Shown: positions 27,187 to 36,176, counted from the first letter of the stretch. The stretch: 64,000 nucleotides of DNA from JABDMH01 sp965223215 (GCA_965223215.1 CBDCVZ010000010.1:4526001-4590000); one strand, 5' to 3'. Numbers and translations are program-made. Notes: a model not told the origin generated them from the letters alone.

Positions 27187-27729
27187 CTAGCGCTTACGCT
27201 GCGGATTGGCTTTGAGATAGGCTCCCCAGTCTCGATAATTACCACCGACCGAACCCAAGCGTTTGTTTTGATAGTGGTGGCAAATGGCCGCTGCCAGGGC
27301 ATCCGTGGCGTCCAACTTGGCTTGATCAATGGTGCCGTGTGTCAATTGTGAGACCATCGCTGCGACCTGCTCTTTGGAAGCATTCCCATTGCCAGTCACC
27401 GCCAGTTTGATCTTCTTGGGCGAATATTCTTTTACCTCGATTTTTCTCTGCAACGCAGCAGCAATGGCTACTCCCTGAGCACGACCTAATTTCAGCATCG
27501 ACTGCACATTTTTACCATAAAAAGGGGCCTCTATGGCCATAAACGATGGATGATAGGTATCGATAATCTCTTGAATTTCAACGAAAATCCGGTGCAATTT
27601 ATCCTGATGATCATCATGGCGGCTCATCCGCACTACATCCATACGCAGCACATGAAGATTTCTTGCTTGGTTTTCAAGAACAGCATAGCCTAAGATGTTG
27701 GTGCCTGGATCAATACCTAGTATCCGCAT
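27187..27729 (-). CDS. ruvC: Holliday junction endonuclease RuvC
   Basis: 180 residues. Motifs of the RuvC nuclease are in place: RILGIDPGTNILGYAVLE (first catalytic Asp), AIEAPFYGKNVQSMLKLGRAQGV (Glu and the loop), and KLDATDALAAAICH (final Asp pair). It resolves Holliday junctions after RuvAB migration. The gene stands alone, convergent to the DinB-like gene, and no ruvA or ruvB lies in the window. Confidence 0.96.
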   Translation of the reverse strand: MRILGIDPGTNILGYAVLENQARNLHVLRMDVVRMSRHDDHQDKLHRIFVEIQEIIDTYHPSFMAIEAPFYGKNVQSMLKLGRAQGVAIAAALQRKIEVKEYSPKKIKLAVTGNGNASKEQVAAMVSQLTHGTIDQAKLDATDALAAAICHHYQNKRLGSVGGNYRDWGAYLKANPQRKR

Positions 27730-27888
27730 ATGAAATGTGCCATCGACGAAGATATTAAATTAAAATACCAAGTATGACCTTGGCCCAGCATAGATCAAAT
27801 TTAACCACCAGGAGTGCACCGAAAGTCCCCTCGAATTAGTAGTTTAGATTCCGTTTGAAACACCCGTTTCAACACTCAAATCTGGATG

Positions 27889-27914
27889 GAGGTGTGGTTG
27901 TAAAATCACACCTC
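27889..27914. repeat. Inverted repeat GAGGTGTG / CACACCTC
   Basis: Exact 8-base arms at 27889-27896 and 27907-27914 with a 10-base loop. It lies between divergent genes about 60 bases upstream of a TATATTTG box, so an operator or hairpin role is possible. Confidence 0.55.
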
Positions 27915-27969
27915 TTAGTATTTGACCCGTGGAGTGATTTATTGTAGACCAGACCAGTGGACAAGAAAC

Positions 27970-27977
27970 TATATTTG
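27970..27977 (+). promoter_or_regulatory. TATATTTG -7 box, probable promoter of the 28063-30797 operon
   Basis: TATATTTG fits TAnnTTTG exactly. A TTG starts 25 bases upstream of the box, slightly outside the usual 17-23. Transcription would start near 27984, about 80 bases before the ATG. Confidence 0.45.
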
Positions 27978-28062
27978 TGATGCCTCGAGTAGCATACCAC
28001 GGGCACGATTTTTAGGAGGGATGTGATGAGAGAGAGCCCTTGATTTAGCTGATAGAAACTTA

Positions 28063-29073
28063 ATGCTGGGAAAACTTTCAAGCCTGTCAAGACAAGGTCT
28101 AACCCTCGAACGAATCTTCAAACTTGTACTCATTTTTGTCTTTGGCATCCTCCTTTATTACCTGGTGCAACATCAAGGTGATCTTTCCGGTACCTATCAA
28201 ACGTTTGTAAATGGCCTAGATGCCAGCCGCTTGCCTCTGCTTTTAGTGGTCGCTCTGATGATGCCCGTCAACTGGTATTGGGAATCGGTCAAATGGCGTA
28301 TGCTAATGTCACCACTCGCTCGACTTTCCATGACCACTGCCTCTAAATCTGTACTCGTAGGTTTGGCCACCTCCCTCTTCACACCCAATCGCATTGGTGA
28401 GTATTTGGGTAGAGTGTGGTTGGCACCGAAAGGTAAGCGGTGGCAAGCAGCGGCAGCACTGCTGTTGGGAAGTTTCGTCCAGATGGCGATGATCGGCATC
28501 TTAGGTTTATTGGCAATTCTGTATTTGCTAAACCACGGCGTCGGACTTGCCATAATACCTAGTGATGGGCAATGGATCGCTGTTTTTGCGGTGATGCTGA
28601 TGGCCCTCGGATGCTTTTTTGGGGCGGGAAGAATTGTGGGGTGGATCCGTCAACAACTTCCTGATCCTTGGCGAGATAAAATCACCAAACACTTACTTTT
28701 TTATCAGAACTATGGCCGACAACAGTCATGGAAGATTCTGTGCTATACGATTGGCCGATTAATCTTGTATACGTTCCAGTACTTCTTACTGCTTCGCTTT
28801 TTTGGAATTTCCGCTCACTGGCTGATTTGCATTTCTTCCATTTTAGCCTGCTATTTCATTCAGACTAATCTCCCGATCCCCGCTTCTATTGGGCTTCTTG
28901 CCAGAGGTGAAATCACCCTCCTGATCTGGAATTATTTCGATGTTAATGAACTCAGTGTTCTGGCTGCTAGTTACTCCTTATGGGTAATAAATGTATTGTT
29001 GCCCGCGTTAGTCGGCATGGTATTCGTGCTGAAAATGAATATGTTAAAATCGCTGGAATATGGCTCTAAATAA
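28063..29073 (+). CDS. Lysylphosphatidylglycerol synthase-TM/flippase-like membrane protein
   Basis: 336 residues with about eight hydrophobic helices. It matches the UPF0104 / LPG_synthase_TM family: NWYWESVKWRMLM, then a TPNRIGEYLGR block, then FIQTNLPIPASIGLLARGE near the end. Family members move lipids or belong to aminoacyl-lipid synthases; no synthase domain is attached here. It opens a plus-strand operon: the next gene starts 14 bases before its stop. Confidence 0.85.
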   Translation: MLGKLSSLSRQGLTLERIFKLVLIFVFGILLYYLVQHQGDLSGTYQTFVNGLDASRLPLLLVVALMMPVNWYWESVKWRMLMSPLARLSMTTASKSVLVGLATSLFTPNRIGEYLGRVWLAPKGKRWQAAAALLLGSFVQMAMIGILGLLAILYLLNHGVGLAIIPSDGQWIAVFAVMLMALGCFFGAGRIVGWIRQQLPDPWRDKITKHLLFYQNYGRQQSWKILCYTIGRLILYTFQYFLLLRFFGISAHWLICISSILACYFIQTNLPIPASIGLLARGEITLLIWNYFDVNELSVLAASYSLWVINVLLPALVGMVFVLKMNMLKSLEYGSK

Positions 29074-29899
29074 AGGGCTGGTGCTGATTTTCTTTGTTTT
29101 TGTGGCTGGATTCCATGATCCCGTGGTTGAAAGTCCCAGCGCAGTGGACGACTTAACTCCCTGCAACATCTCAAACCGGGTCTTTGCGCCCGGGGAAAAA
29201 ATCGTCTACAAAATTTACTACAACTGGAATTTTGTTTGGATCGCTGCTGGAGAAGTGGTTTTTGAGGTGAAAGATGATGGGAATCACTACCACATATCTG
29301 CGAGTGGCCGGACCCTTAAGTCGTACGACTGGATCTTCAAAGTACGCGATTACTATGACAGCTATCTCGATAAGGAAACCTTGCGACCCAAGCGAACCAT
29401 TCGCAAGGTGCATGAGGGGAACTATCGCCTCTACGATGATGTCAAATACAAACATAATGAGGCGATCGCCATCTCAAAAAAGGGGAAATCCAAAGAGGAC
29501 CTAGACGAAGAGGCAATCCCGCTGGCTGAATGCACCCATGACATCCTTTCCAGTTTTTATACGATGCGTAACATAGACTTTGCTGCTTCTCCCAAAGAAG
29601 CTAAGGTGCCTATGAACATCTATCTGGATCGAAAGATTTATCCACTTAAGGTGGTCTACAAGGGTCAGGTCAAGGATAAACGGATTCGTGGTCTGGGCCA
29701 AGTAGATGCATTGCTGTTCGAGCCGGAAGTCATCGTCGGCAATGTCTTTTCTGAAGACGATGGTATGAAGATCTGGGTTACAGATGATCAGAACCGGATA
29801 CCTTTAATGGTCGAATCACCGATTTCAGTAGGTTCAGTGAAAGCAGTATTGCGAAAACATCAAGGCCTGAAGCATCCGACGGCAATCAAAAGAGGATGA
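29060..29899 (+). CDS. Exported DUF3108 protein
   Basis: 279 residues with an N-terminal signal-like stretch (GLVLIFFVFVAGF). The DUF3108 pattern is clear: FAPGEKIVYKIYYNW, AAGEVVFEV and IFKVRDYYDSYLDKETLRPKRTIRK. The second half continues the beta-rich fold and ends with KIWVTDDQNRIPLMVES. DUF3108 proteins are periplasmic and of unknown role. It overlaps the flippase-like gene by 14 bases and the DUF4230 gene by four bases (ATGA), so expression is likely coupled. Confidence 0.85.
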   Translation: MALNKGLVLIFFVFVAGFHDPVVESPSAVDDLTPCNISNRVFAPGEKIVYKIYYNWNFVWIAAGEVVFEVKDDGNHYHISASGRTLKSYDWIFKVRDYYDSYLDKETLRPKRTIRKVHEGNYRLYDDVKYKHNEAIAISKKGKSKEDLDEEAIPLAECTHDILSSFYTMRNIDFAASPKEAKVPMNIYLDRKIYPLKVVYKGQVKDKRIRGLGQVDALLFEPEVIVGNVFSEDDGMKIWVTDDQNRIPLMVESPISVGSVKAVLRKHQGLKHPTAIKRG

Positions 29900-30501
29900 A
29901 AAAACTAATTTTGGTGCTATTGATTGCCGCCGCCTTTGCTGGTGGTTTGGCGATCTCAAGAATTTCCCTCCTGCCTAAATTTGAGCAAAAGTCGAGCGAA
30001 GAAGCTGCTGTCTTGCTTGAACGCATTGAAAAGGTCGCAAAGTTGGTGACCGTAGAAGGCCACCTTTCCGAGGTATATGACTACAAGGATTACTATGGAT
30101 ATGATTGGGGGATTTTTCGAAAAAAGGCGCTGATCAGAGTCAAAGCAAATGTAGCCGTCGGATATGATTTAGGGAATCTAAAACTCTCGTCGAATCCAAC
30201 CACAAAAACCATTGAAATGAGTTCCTTACCCACTCCTGAGATTTTGAGTATTGATCACGAGATCGACTATTACGATCTCTCCGAGGGTACCTTCAATACT
30301 TTTTCAAAAGATGATCTCAACAGACTGAATAAACAGGCCAAGAGCTACATTGAAGAAGTCGCCAGGCAAGGAAGGCTCATCAAAGAGGCCGAAGCGCGGG
30401 GAGAGGAAATGCTGGAGATGATAAAGTTTCTGGTGGAAGGTGCTGGGTGGCATTTGAATATTACCAAGGCACCATCCACTACGCCCGATTTACCTGGATG
30501 A
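29896..30501 (+). CDS. DUF4230 membrane-anchored protein
   Basis: 201 residues. A single N-terminal helix (LILVLLIAAAFAGGLAI) anchors it. The body follows the DUF4230 pattern: KLVTVEGHLSEVYDYKDY and RKKALIRVKANVAVGYDL, then SSLPTPEILSIDHEIDYYDLSEGTFN and FTSDDLN-type FSKDDLNRLNKQA. Function is unknown in the family. ATGA overlaps join it to both neighbours: the DUF3108 stop and the rhodanese start at 30498. Confidence 0.88.
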   Translation: MKKLILVLLIAAAFAGGLAISRISLLPKFEQKSSEEAAVLLERIEKVAKLVTVEGHLSEVYDYKDYYGYDWGIFRKKALIRVKANVAVGYDLGNLKLSSNPTTKTIEMSSLPTPEILSIDHEIDYYDLSEGTFNTFSKDDLNRLNKQAKSYIEEVARQGRLIKEAEARGEEMLEMIKFLVEGAGWHLNITKAPSTTPDLPG

Positions 30502-30797
30502 AATCAATAACTAGTAAAGAGCTCCAAGAGTGGCAGGATCGTGCCTTTAGATTTATCCTCATCGATGTGCGAGAAAAGGATGAACATGAGGCCTTTAATA
30601 TTGGTGGCACTTTGGTACCACTCTCGGAATTGCAGCAGCATCTCGCGACCTTTTCTGGCCAGACACCGATCGTATTCTATTGTAAACGCGGGATTCGAAG
30701 TCAAATCGCCATTCAAAAACTATCTCGATGGGGCATCCAAGGTGATTTTTATAACCTGACCGATGGGATCGCTGCCTGGCAAAAAGCAGATGGTTAA
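30498..30797 (+). CDS. Single-domain rhodanese
   Basis: 99 residues from ATG 30498, which overlaps the DUF4230 stop as ATGA; a longer upstream frame would intrude into that gene. The domain has FILIDVREKDEHEAFNIGG and the active-site loop FYCKRGIRSQIA with its cysteine near residue 65. It would act as a small cytosolic sulfurtransferase or thiol-signalling protein. It closes the 28063-30797 operon. Confidence 0.92.
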   Translation: MKSITSKELQEWQDRAFRFILIDVREKDEHEAFNIGGTLVPLSELQQHLATFSGQTPIVFYCKRGIRSQIAIQKLSRWGIQGDFYNLTDGIAAWQKADG

Positions 30798-30864
30798 CTG
30801 CTAGGGTTAAATTCTGTTAAAAAGACCTATTTTTAGTGGTTACCAAACTGCAATCAATTACTCC

Positions 30865-32367
30865 ATGAGCACTTTTGATCCAACCAAAACGAAGGGATTT
30901 TTTGGCCATCCCAAAGGGTTGTCCACCTTGTTTTTCACAGAGATGTGGGAGCGATTCAGTTACTATGGCATGCGGGCAATCCTCGTGCTATTTATGACCA
31001 CGGATACCGCTCAGGAGGGATTGGGCCTGAGTGTAGAGACCTCCGGTGCGGTCTACGGTCTATATACGGCCGGGGTTTATCTACTTACACTTCCCGGGGG
31101 ATGGCTGGCCGACAACATTTTTGGTCAGCGAAAAGCCATTTGGTACGGAGGAATCTTAATCATGATCGGTCATCTGATCCTGGCGATTCCTGGATCGCCT
31201 AATATTTTCTTTATGGGTCTGGCCTTTGTCGCATGTGGTACCGGACTGCTCAAACCAAACATTAGTACGATTGTCGGAGACCTATATCCGGAGGGAGGTG
31301 CACGGCGAGATGCGGGCTTTTCCACCTTTTATATGGGCATCAATCTGGGATCTTTACTGGGTCAGACTTTTGTCTCTCTGTTGGGTGAAAAAGTAGATTG
31401 GCACTTGGGATTTGGGCTCGCTGCAGTAGGGATGTTGGCCGGGTTGATTCAATTTAGATTGACTCAATCAAATCTTGGTGATATTGGGATCGCCCCAAAA
31501 GCCAAACTTCCTGAAGAAGCTCAGAAAGGCAAGTCGAACACACCACTGGCTGTTGGGATGGCTGTGCTCCTGATTCTTTTTCTGGCTGTTCTGCAAATGA
31601 CCGGTCAAATCGATGTTTTCACCGCCGTCGGAGTTGCCTCGGCGGTGGGTATCATTATCATTTCCGTGACCATCGTCTATTTTCTTTACATCCTCATTGC
31701 CGGAGGCTTAACTGCCGAAGAGAAACGAAAAGTCACCGTGATTTTCATGCTTTTTATTGGCGCTGCCGTGTTCTGGGCCGGATTTGAACAGGCAGGGTCG
31801 TCACTAAATCTCTTTGCTCGTGACCATACTGCCCGCCAAGTACTGGGTTGGGAGCTGCCTGCGGGGTGGCTGCAAAACTTCAATCCATTATTTATCATCA
31901 TTTTGGCTCCCGTTTTTGGATCGATCTGGATCAAACTGGCTGCCCGAAACCTGAATCCGCGTACGCCCTTCAAGTTTGCGTTTGGACTGATCTTGATGGC
32001 GCTGGGATTTTTGGTGATGTACTTTGCTGCCAAGATTGTGGTGATGGGAAGTAAAGCAGGAATGGGCTGGTTAATCATTACCTACCTCTTTCATTCGACT
32101 GGTGAACTAACCTTAAGTCCGGTGGGCCTCAGTGCCACAACCAAGTTGGCTCCACGTAGATATATGGGTCAAATGATGGGTATTTGGTTTGTGGCCACTG
32201 CCTTGGGAAATCTGATCGCAGGTCTCTACGGAGGCAATTTTGATCCTGAAAACGTCCAACAAATGCCCAACCTGTTCATGTCTGTGGTCATGCTTGGCCT
32301 TGGCACCGCGGTCTTTTTCTTGGTCTTCAGCCCATTTATGAAGAAATGGATGGGAGATGTGACTTAG
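30865..32367 (+). CDS. Proton-dependent peptide transporter (POT/PTR family, MFS)
   Basis: 500 residues, twelve or more membrane helices. The POT signature is visible: FFTEMWERFSYYGMRAIL near residues 22-39 (ExxER motif) and later FYMGINLGSLLG. It imports di- and tripeptides with protons across the inner membrane. The gene lies 67 bases after the rhodanese and has its own near-consensus box TATTTTTA about 20 bases upstream. It ends convergent to the SRAP gene. Confidence 0.95.
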   Translation: MSTFDPTKTKGFFGHPKGLSTLFFTEMWERFSYYGMRAILVLFMTTDTAQEGLGLSVETSGAVYGLYTAGVYLLTLPGGWLADNIFGQRKAIWYGGILIMIGHLILAIPGSPNIFFMGLAFVACGTGLLKPNISTIVGDLYPEGGARRDAGFSTFYMGINLGSLLGQTFVSLLGEKVDWHLGFGLAAVGMLAGLIQFRLTQSNLGDIGIAPKAKLPEEAQKGKSNTPLAVGMAVLLILFLAVLQMTGQIDVFTAVGVASAVGIIIISVTIVYFLYILIAGGLTAEEKRKVTVIFMLFIGAAVFWAGFEQAGSSLNLFARDHTARQVLGWELPAGWLQNFNPLFIIILAPVFGSIWIKLAARNLNPRTPFKFAFGLILMALGFLVMYFAAKIVVMGSKAGMGWLIITYLFHSTGELTLSPVGLSATTKLAPRRYMGQMMGIWFVATALGNLIAGLYGGNFDPENVQQMPNLFMSVVMLGLGTAVFFLVFSPFMKKWMGDVT

Positions 32368-32398
32368 AGTGCGATTTCCTTTCTGGGTAGCAGTCTGA

Positions 32399-33109
32399 TC
32401 AGAATAGCACCGCCTGCTCAGTCGTGGGACCATGATCTATCGGATCAATGAGTTGGGCGTCATTTTCCGTCACCTTTCCGACCCTTGACGAAACCTGATA
32501 AGAAGTGATAAGATCGTCAGGATAAGGAGCAATGATAGACAGGGCATCGTCCACCGGCAAATCCGTATCCAACCATGCCCGCTCTTGATCATGCGTTAAG
32601 ATTGCCGGCATACGATCATGAATATGAGATATGCTATGACTGGGTGGCTGAGTGAGGATGGTAAAGGAGTCGATCCAATCCCCACTTGGCGCCTTCCACG
32701 ACTCCCACAGGCCAGCACAACAAAAAAGATCTTGATCGAGCAGGTGAATGCGGTAGGCTGTTTTTTGCTTTCCATTTTTCTTCCACTCATAAAAACCATC
32801 CATCGGTACCAGGCAACGGCGTCTGGAAAGCGCCTGCTTAAAGGCAGCTTTTTCTGCCACGGTCTCCTTCCTGGCGTTGATCATCTTATAACCAATCTTA
32901 ATATCTTTCGCCCAATAGGGGATCAGGCCCCAGCGCAAGGGTTTAAAATGTTCTGGATCTTTATTTGTGATAATCGGCATGACGTGGGTTGGTGCCACAT
33001 TATAATTTGGCAGGGGATTATATTTTTCGAGATCTTCGGAGTAGAAAGTGGCTTTGAACCGCTCCTCAAGCTCTTTCTCTGATTTGGTTAATGACGAACG
33101 ACCGCACAT
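32399..33109 (-). CDS. SOS response-associated peptidase / HMCES-like (YedK)
   Basis: 236 residues. The catalytic cysteine is residue 2 (MCGRSSL) after methionine removal. Other SRAP marks are NVAPTH, LRWGLIPYWAKD, NARKETV, RRCLVPMDGFYEW and ILTQPP with HDRMPAIL. These proteins form a covalent thiazolidine link to abasic sites in single-stranded DNA. Annotators often use YedK. It stands alone and has no visible LexA-like box that I could confirm. Confidence 0.95.
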   Translation of the reverse strand: MCGRSSLTKSEKELEERFKATFYSEDLEKYNPLPNYNVAPTHVMPIITNKDPEHFKPLRWGLIPYWAKDIKIGYKMINARKETVAEKAAFKQALSRRRCLVPMDGFYEWKKNGKQKTAYRIHLLDQDLFCCAGLWESWKAPSGDWIDSFTILTQPPSHSISHIHDRMPAILTHDQERAWLDTDLPVDDALSIIAPYPDDLITSYQVSSRVGKVTENDAQLIDPIDHGPTTEQAVLF

Positions 33110-33146
33110 GATGAATTAGTTGGTGAAGGTTTTGCAATTTGATCAT

Positions 33147-33737
33147 ATGAAGTTTCAAAAAAGATTTGGATCGATACTAGTTCTTTTCATCTCAATATTT
33201 CTTTGCACGGAGCATTTGATGGGCCAAATCCATTATTCCCGGCACTTTACTAAAAAGCTTGCAGCTACCCGTGTCGACTTTATTGAGCCTGTCGAAGGTT
33301 ATTACAAAGTAAAGATGCTGAAGCGAGATGAATTTATGCGCTATGATCTTGTGATTCATTCTGAAGAAAGGGAATTTGAAATGCGGTTCTGCCTGCAACC
33401 CGGACCAAATCAACCTCCTCCCAACATCACTACCTTAGCGCTTGCCAGTAGTTTAGCGACAAACCACCAGCATTTTGATCTATCCATTCAGGTCTTTCCG
33501 AGAGATCTGGCTGGCAAAAACTTCAATGCTGCTTGGGCTGCCTATGTCGATTTTATTCCAAAGCCACACTTGACAGACAAGCACTATGCCCGACTGGTGG
33601 GAATTTTTGACCCCACCCATGGAATGATCTTCGAACTAATGCTTTTTAACCATCACGATGAAGAAAAGGATCGAAGATTATACATGTGCAAATTTCAGGG
33701 TGGAGATGATGCTCAAACCTCATTACCAGGAAGATAG
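33147..33737 (+). CDS. Exported protein of unknown function
   Basis: 196 residues from ATG 33147, chosen because it gives a signal peptide (MKFQKRFGSILVLFISIFL, cleavage near MGQ). The mature part has a beta pattern with VKMLKRDEFMRYDLVIHSEEREFE and FEPxHGM-type FDPTHGMIFELMLFNHHDEEKDR. I do not recognise a family. It overlaps the convergent metallophosphoesterase stop by 25 bases. Confidence 0.7.
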   Translation: MKFQKRFGSILVLFISIFLCTEHLMGQIHYSRHFTKKLAATRVDFIEPVEGYYKVKMLKRDEFMRYDLVIHSEEREFEMRFCLQPGPNQPPPNITTLALASSLATNHQHFDLSIQVFPRDLAGKNFNAAWAAYVDFIPKPHLTDKHYARLVGIFDPTHGMIFELMLFNHHDEEKDRRLYMCKFQGGDDAQTSLPGR

Positions 33738-34459
33738 TGAACAGCATGTTCGAGGCGAGAGCCTTGAATATCAATCAAGCGATAAGCGATGTCTTTGTGT
33801 AAAATCCTAAACTCTTCTACGCGATCGTCAATTTGGAAATAGGCGGACGGTGTGACGTAAATATTTACTGGGTCATTGCTAACCGATTTTTCGACGTGAT
33901 AGTGCCCACAAAATACATCGACCGGCACCGGACTTGCCTTCAGAATCTTCAGTACTTCTTCACGATCTTGTAAACTGTGGGAAGCATCCATATGGGGCAC
34001 ATTCATCAGATCAGGTGGATGGTGCATGAATACCATCAGGCGACCGTTGGCTTGTTCATGAATTTTTCGCCTTAACCACATTTTTTGATGCGAAGACATG
34101 AATCCTCGATGGGTATCCAAAAAAATCAGTGGCTGATTTTGGATCTCCTGTTCATAAAAGATCTCACCATCTTTAGGCGTCGGTAGGTGGTCAAAAATCT
34201 GTGACAAAAGCTGGGGGTCATCATGATTTCCAGCAATGATGAAATAGGGAAATGTGAGTAACTCCAACTGTTTTTTTTGCCACTGATAAATGTCTGAATC
34301 ACCATCGTTGAGACAGAGATCTCCGGCAATCACCAGGAGATCAGGCTGACACTGAGATACCGACACAATTAGGTCTTGTAAATTCTTTCGCAAATCCACC
34401 TGGAAGGGTGCCTCCTTCTCCATACCCGTGTGCAAATCCGTGATAAGTGCTATTCGCAT
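33713..34459 (-). CDS. Calcineurin-like metallophosphoesterase
   Basis: 248 residues with the complete two-metal set: ITDLHTG, IAGDLCLND, IIAGNHDD, FMHHPP and FCGHYH. The arrangement matches the CpdA-like class of cyclic nucleotide phosphodiesterases, but the substrate is not proven by sequence. No signal peptide, so cytosolic. Its 3' end overlaps the convergent gene by 25 bases. Confidence 0.9.
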   Translation of the reverse strand: MRIALITDLHTGMEKEAPFQVDLRKNLQDLIVSVSQCQPDLLVIAGDLCLNDGDSDIYQWQKKQLELLTFPYFIIAGNHDDPQLLSQIFDHLPTPKDGEIFYEQEIQNQPLIFLDTHRGFMSSHQKMWLRRKIHEQANGRLMVFMHHPPDLMNVPHMDASHSLQDREEVLKILKASPVPVDVFCGHYHVEKSVSNDPVNIYVTPSAYFQIDDRVEEFRILHKDIAYRLIDIQGSRLEHAVHYLPGNEV

Positions 34460-34559
34460 TTCTGTTTTTAGGATGGTTTATGGTCTGTCATCTTTAAATC
34501 GAAGATCTTTTGCTGTACCCGCAACGCAACTGAAATCCCTGCCAATATTTGACTGATAT

Positions 34560-34587
34560 TTGGTGGTAACACACCAGATATTTTTTG
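34560..34587 (+). promoter_or_regulatory. Promoter-like TTG-N16-TATTTTTTG upstream of htrA
   Basis: TTG at 34560-34562 and TATTTTTTG at 34579-34587; the -7 box has one extra T against TAnnTTTG. It would give a leader of about 100 bases before the protease ATG. Confidence 0.4.
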
Positions 34588-34691
34588 CACGAGTTGCCGC
34601 TCAGTTAATATATTGTTAAATTAAATTATCAGAGAAACTACCCCCTTTTGGGGTCGTTACTTCATTACTGAGTGTAAATTAACTTTTCCCA

Positions 34692-35828
34692 ATGAAACAT
34701 TTAGCAGGCTTGGTGGTTTCAGGAATTTCAGGAGGACTGATCGTCCTACTGGGCTTTTTCCTGATGGACCAAGAAGCACCTCAGCAACCAGAACCTCAAG
34801 CGAGGCAAATCAATCAATTTGAGTTCACAAAAGATGCGCCAAATAATTTTATTGCGGCCGCAAACACCGCCATGCCAGCGGTGGTGCACATCAACGCTAT
34901 AGAGAGTGTAGCACTCGCTCAAGATAGGTACAACCAGAAATCCCGTCGGGATCCCTTCAGCTTCTTTTTCGGAGGCGATAGTTTTTTTAATGGACCAAGG
35001 GCAAGATCGGGTAAAGGATCTGGCGTAATCATTTCTGAGGAAGGATTCATCGTCACCAATAATCACGTGATCGAGTTTGCTGACGAATTTGAGGTGACTT
35101 TATACGATAACCGAAAGTTCAAGGCCAAGCTGGTGGGCAGTGACCCGAGGACCGACCTGGCCGTGATCAAGATTGATTCCGACAATTTGCCCTATCTAAA
35201 ATTTGGCGATTCAGATGAAGTAACTGTCGGTGAATGGGTGCTGGCGGTTGGAAATCCATTTGACTTGACATCCACAGTGACCGCTGGCATCGTAAGTGCA
35301 AAGGGGAGAGACAACATCATTAAAAGAAATGATGCCATTGAAGATTTTATTCAGACCGACGCGGTAGTAAACCCTGGAAACAGTGGCGGTGCATTGGTCA
35401 ACACGGAAGGCCAGCTCATCGGTATTAATACGGCCATCGCTACAGCAACGGGTTACTACGCTGGATATTCCTTTGCCATCCCGGTCAACATGTTTCGGCC
35501 AATTATTGAAAATCTGATCGAACATGGAGGCCCACGACCTCGACTTGGGGTGAGCATTGCCACTTTGGCGGATTATGAAGAGTATGCTGAGGTGGTATTG
35601 CCGGCTGAAGAAGGCGTGGTAGTCACGCGGGTAGAAGACGGGAGTGCCGCGCAATATGCTGGCATTATCCCCAACGATGTGGTGATTGCCATAGACGATG
35701 TAAAGGTTCATGATCCTGAAGGACTGATTGCTCAAATGAACACCAAATCGATTGGTGACGAAATTTTAATAACCATCAACCGAGATGGGCAGACACAGGA
35801 TATTGCTGTCCGCTTAAAAGCTGAATAA
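34692..35828 (+). CDS. HtrA/DegS-type serine protease, one PDZ domain
   Basis: 378 residues. A single N-terminal membrane helix (residues 7-26) anchors it. The trypsin-like domain has the triad in TNNHVIEF, RTDLAVIKI and GNSGGALVN (residue about 235). One PDZ domain follows (about 280-375), so it is closer to DegS than to two-PDZ DegP. It degrades or cleaves misfolded envelope proteins. A strong intrinsic terminator lies 67 bases after the stop. An ECF sigma factor gene is convergent downstream, which hints at envelope-stress control but does not prove it. Confidence 0.93.
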   Translation: MKHLAGLVVSGISGGLIVLLGFFLMDQEAPQQPEPQARQINQFEFTKDAPNNFIAAANTAMPAVVHINAIESVALAQDRYNQKSRRDPFSFFFGGDSFFNGPRARSGKGSGVIISEEGFIVTNNHVIEFADEFEVTLYDNRKFKAKLVGSDPRTDLAVIKIDSDNLPYLKFGDSDEVTVGEWVLAVGNPFDLTSTVTAGIVSAKGRDNIIKRNDAIEDFIQTDAVVNPGNSGGALVNTEGQLIGINTAIATATGYYAGYSFAIPVNMFRPIIENLIEHGGPRPRLGVSIATLADYEEYAEVVLPAEEGVVVTRVEDGSAAQYAGIIPNDVVIAIDDVKVHDPEGLIAQMNTKSIGDEILITINRDGQTQDIAVRLKAE

Positions 35829-35894
35829 ACTATGAAAAAGTAGTCCACCTACTAAAGGTGTAAGGTTTAAGTTGGTTTTTCGTTTTGTTTTGAT

Positions 35895-35930
35895 GCGCCT
35901 GCTACATACCCAGCAGGCGCTTCTTATTTT
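35895..35930 (+). terminator. Intrinsic terminator of htrA
   Basis: Perfect stem GCGCCTGCT (35895-35903) with AGCAGGCGC (35912-35920), followed by TTCTTATTTT. Confidence 0.9.
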
Positions 35931-36121
35931 ATGGCGTTAATGATAGATACTTTTACGGATGAGTGAGGAAGGATCCAATGGAGGCACATGAGCTCGTTGG
36001 AAGAAGTGGATCGGGATGGTCACTAGGTTCAACATCCATTGACCTGATGTCGTATTGTATAGCAGTACACACATTTCCTGAGTCTCCTGGATAAAGAGCG
36101 TTCCTACGGGGCGATCCGGGG
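35931..36121. other. Gap between two facing terminators, no gene supported
   Basis: The gap is flanked by the htrA terminator and the sigma-gene terminator. A possible 81-codon minus-strand frame would start inside the sigma terminator hairpin and has no recognisable product. Nothing else was seen. Confidence 0.5.
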
Positions 36122-36143
36122 CCCGACTGATTGATCGGTCGGG
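36122..36143 (+). repeat. Compact hairpin beside the ECF sigma terminator
   Basis: CCCGACTGAT (36122-36131) and ATCGGTCGGG (36134-36143) pair fully on the plus strand with one U-G. On the minus strand one pair is lost. No T-run follows it, so it is not a plain terminator. It sits between the htrA and sigma terminators. Confidence 0.5.
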
Positions 36144-36144
36144 G

Positions 36145-36176
36145 TATAAAAAAACCTCCACGGCATGTGGAGGTTT
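36145..36176 (-). terminator. Intrinsic terminator of the ECF sigma gene
   Basis: Minus-strand perfect 10-base stem AAACCTCCAC / GTGGAGGTTT with 5-base loop, running into a T-run. It lies 25 bases after the sigma factor stop. Confidence 0.92.

Larger units (their letters stand above)
27730..28062. other. Intergenic region with inverted repeats and a promoter box
   Basis: This 333-base gap lies between divergent ruvC and the flippase-like gene. TTGAAAC/GTTTCAA (27855-27872, 4-base loop) and GAGGTGTG/CACACCTC (27889-27914) are perfect inverted repeats. A TATATTTG box at 27970-27977 has TTG 25 bases upstream and could drive the plus-strand operon with a leader of about 80 bases. No T-run follows either repeat. 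No ORF was supported. Confidence 0.5.
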
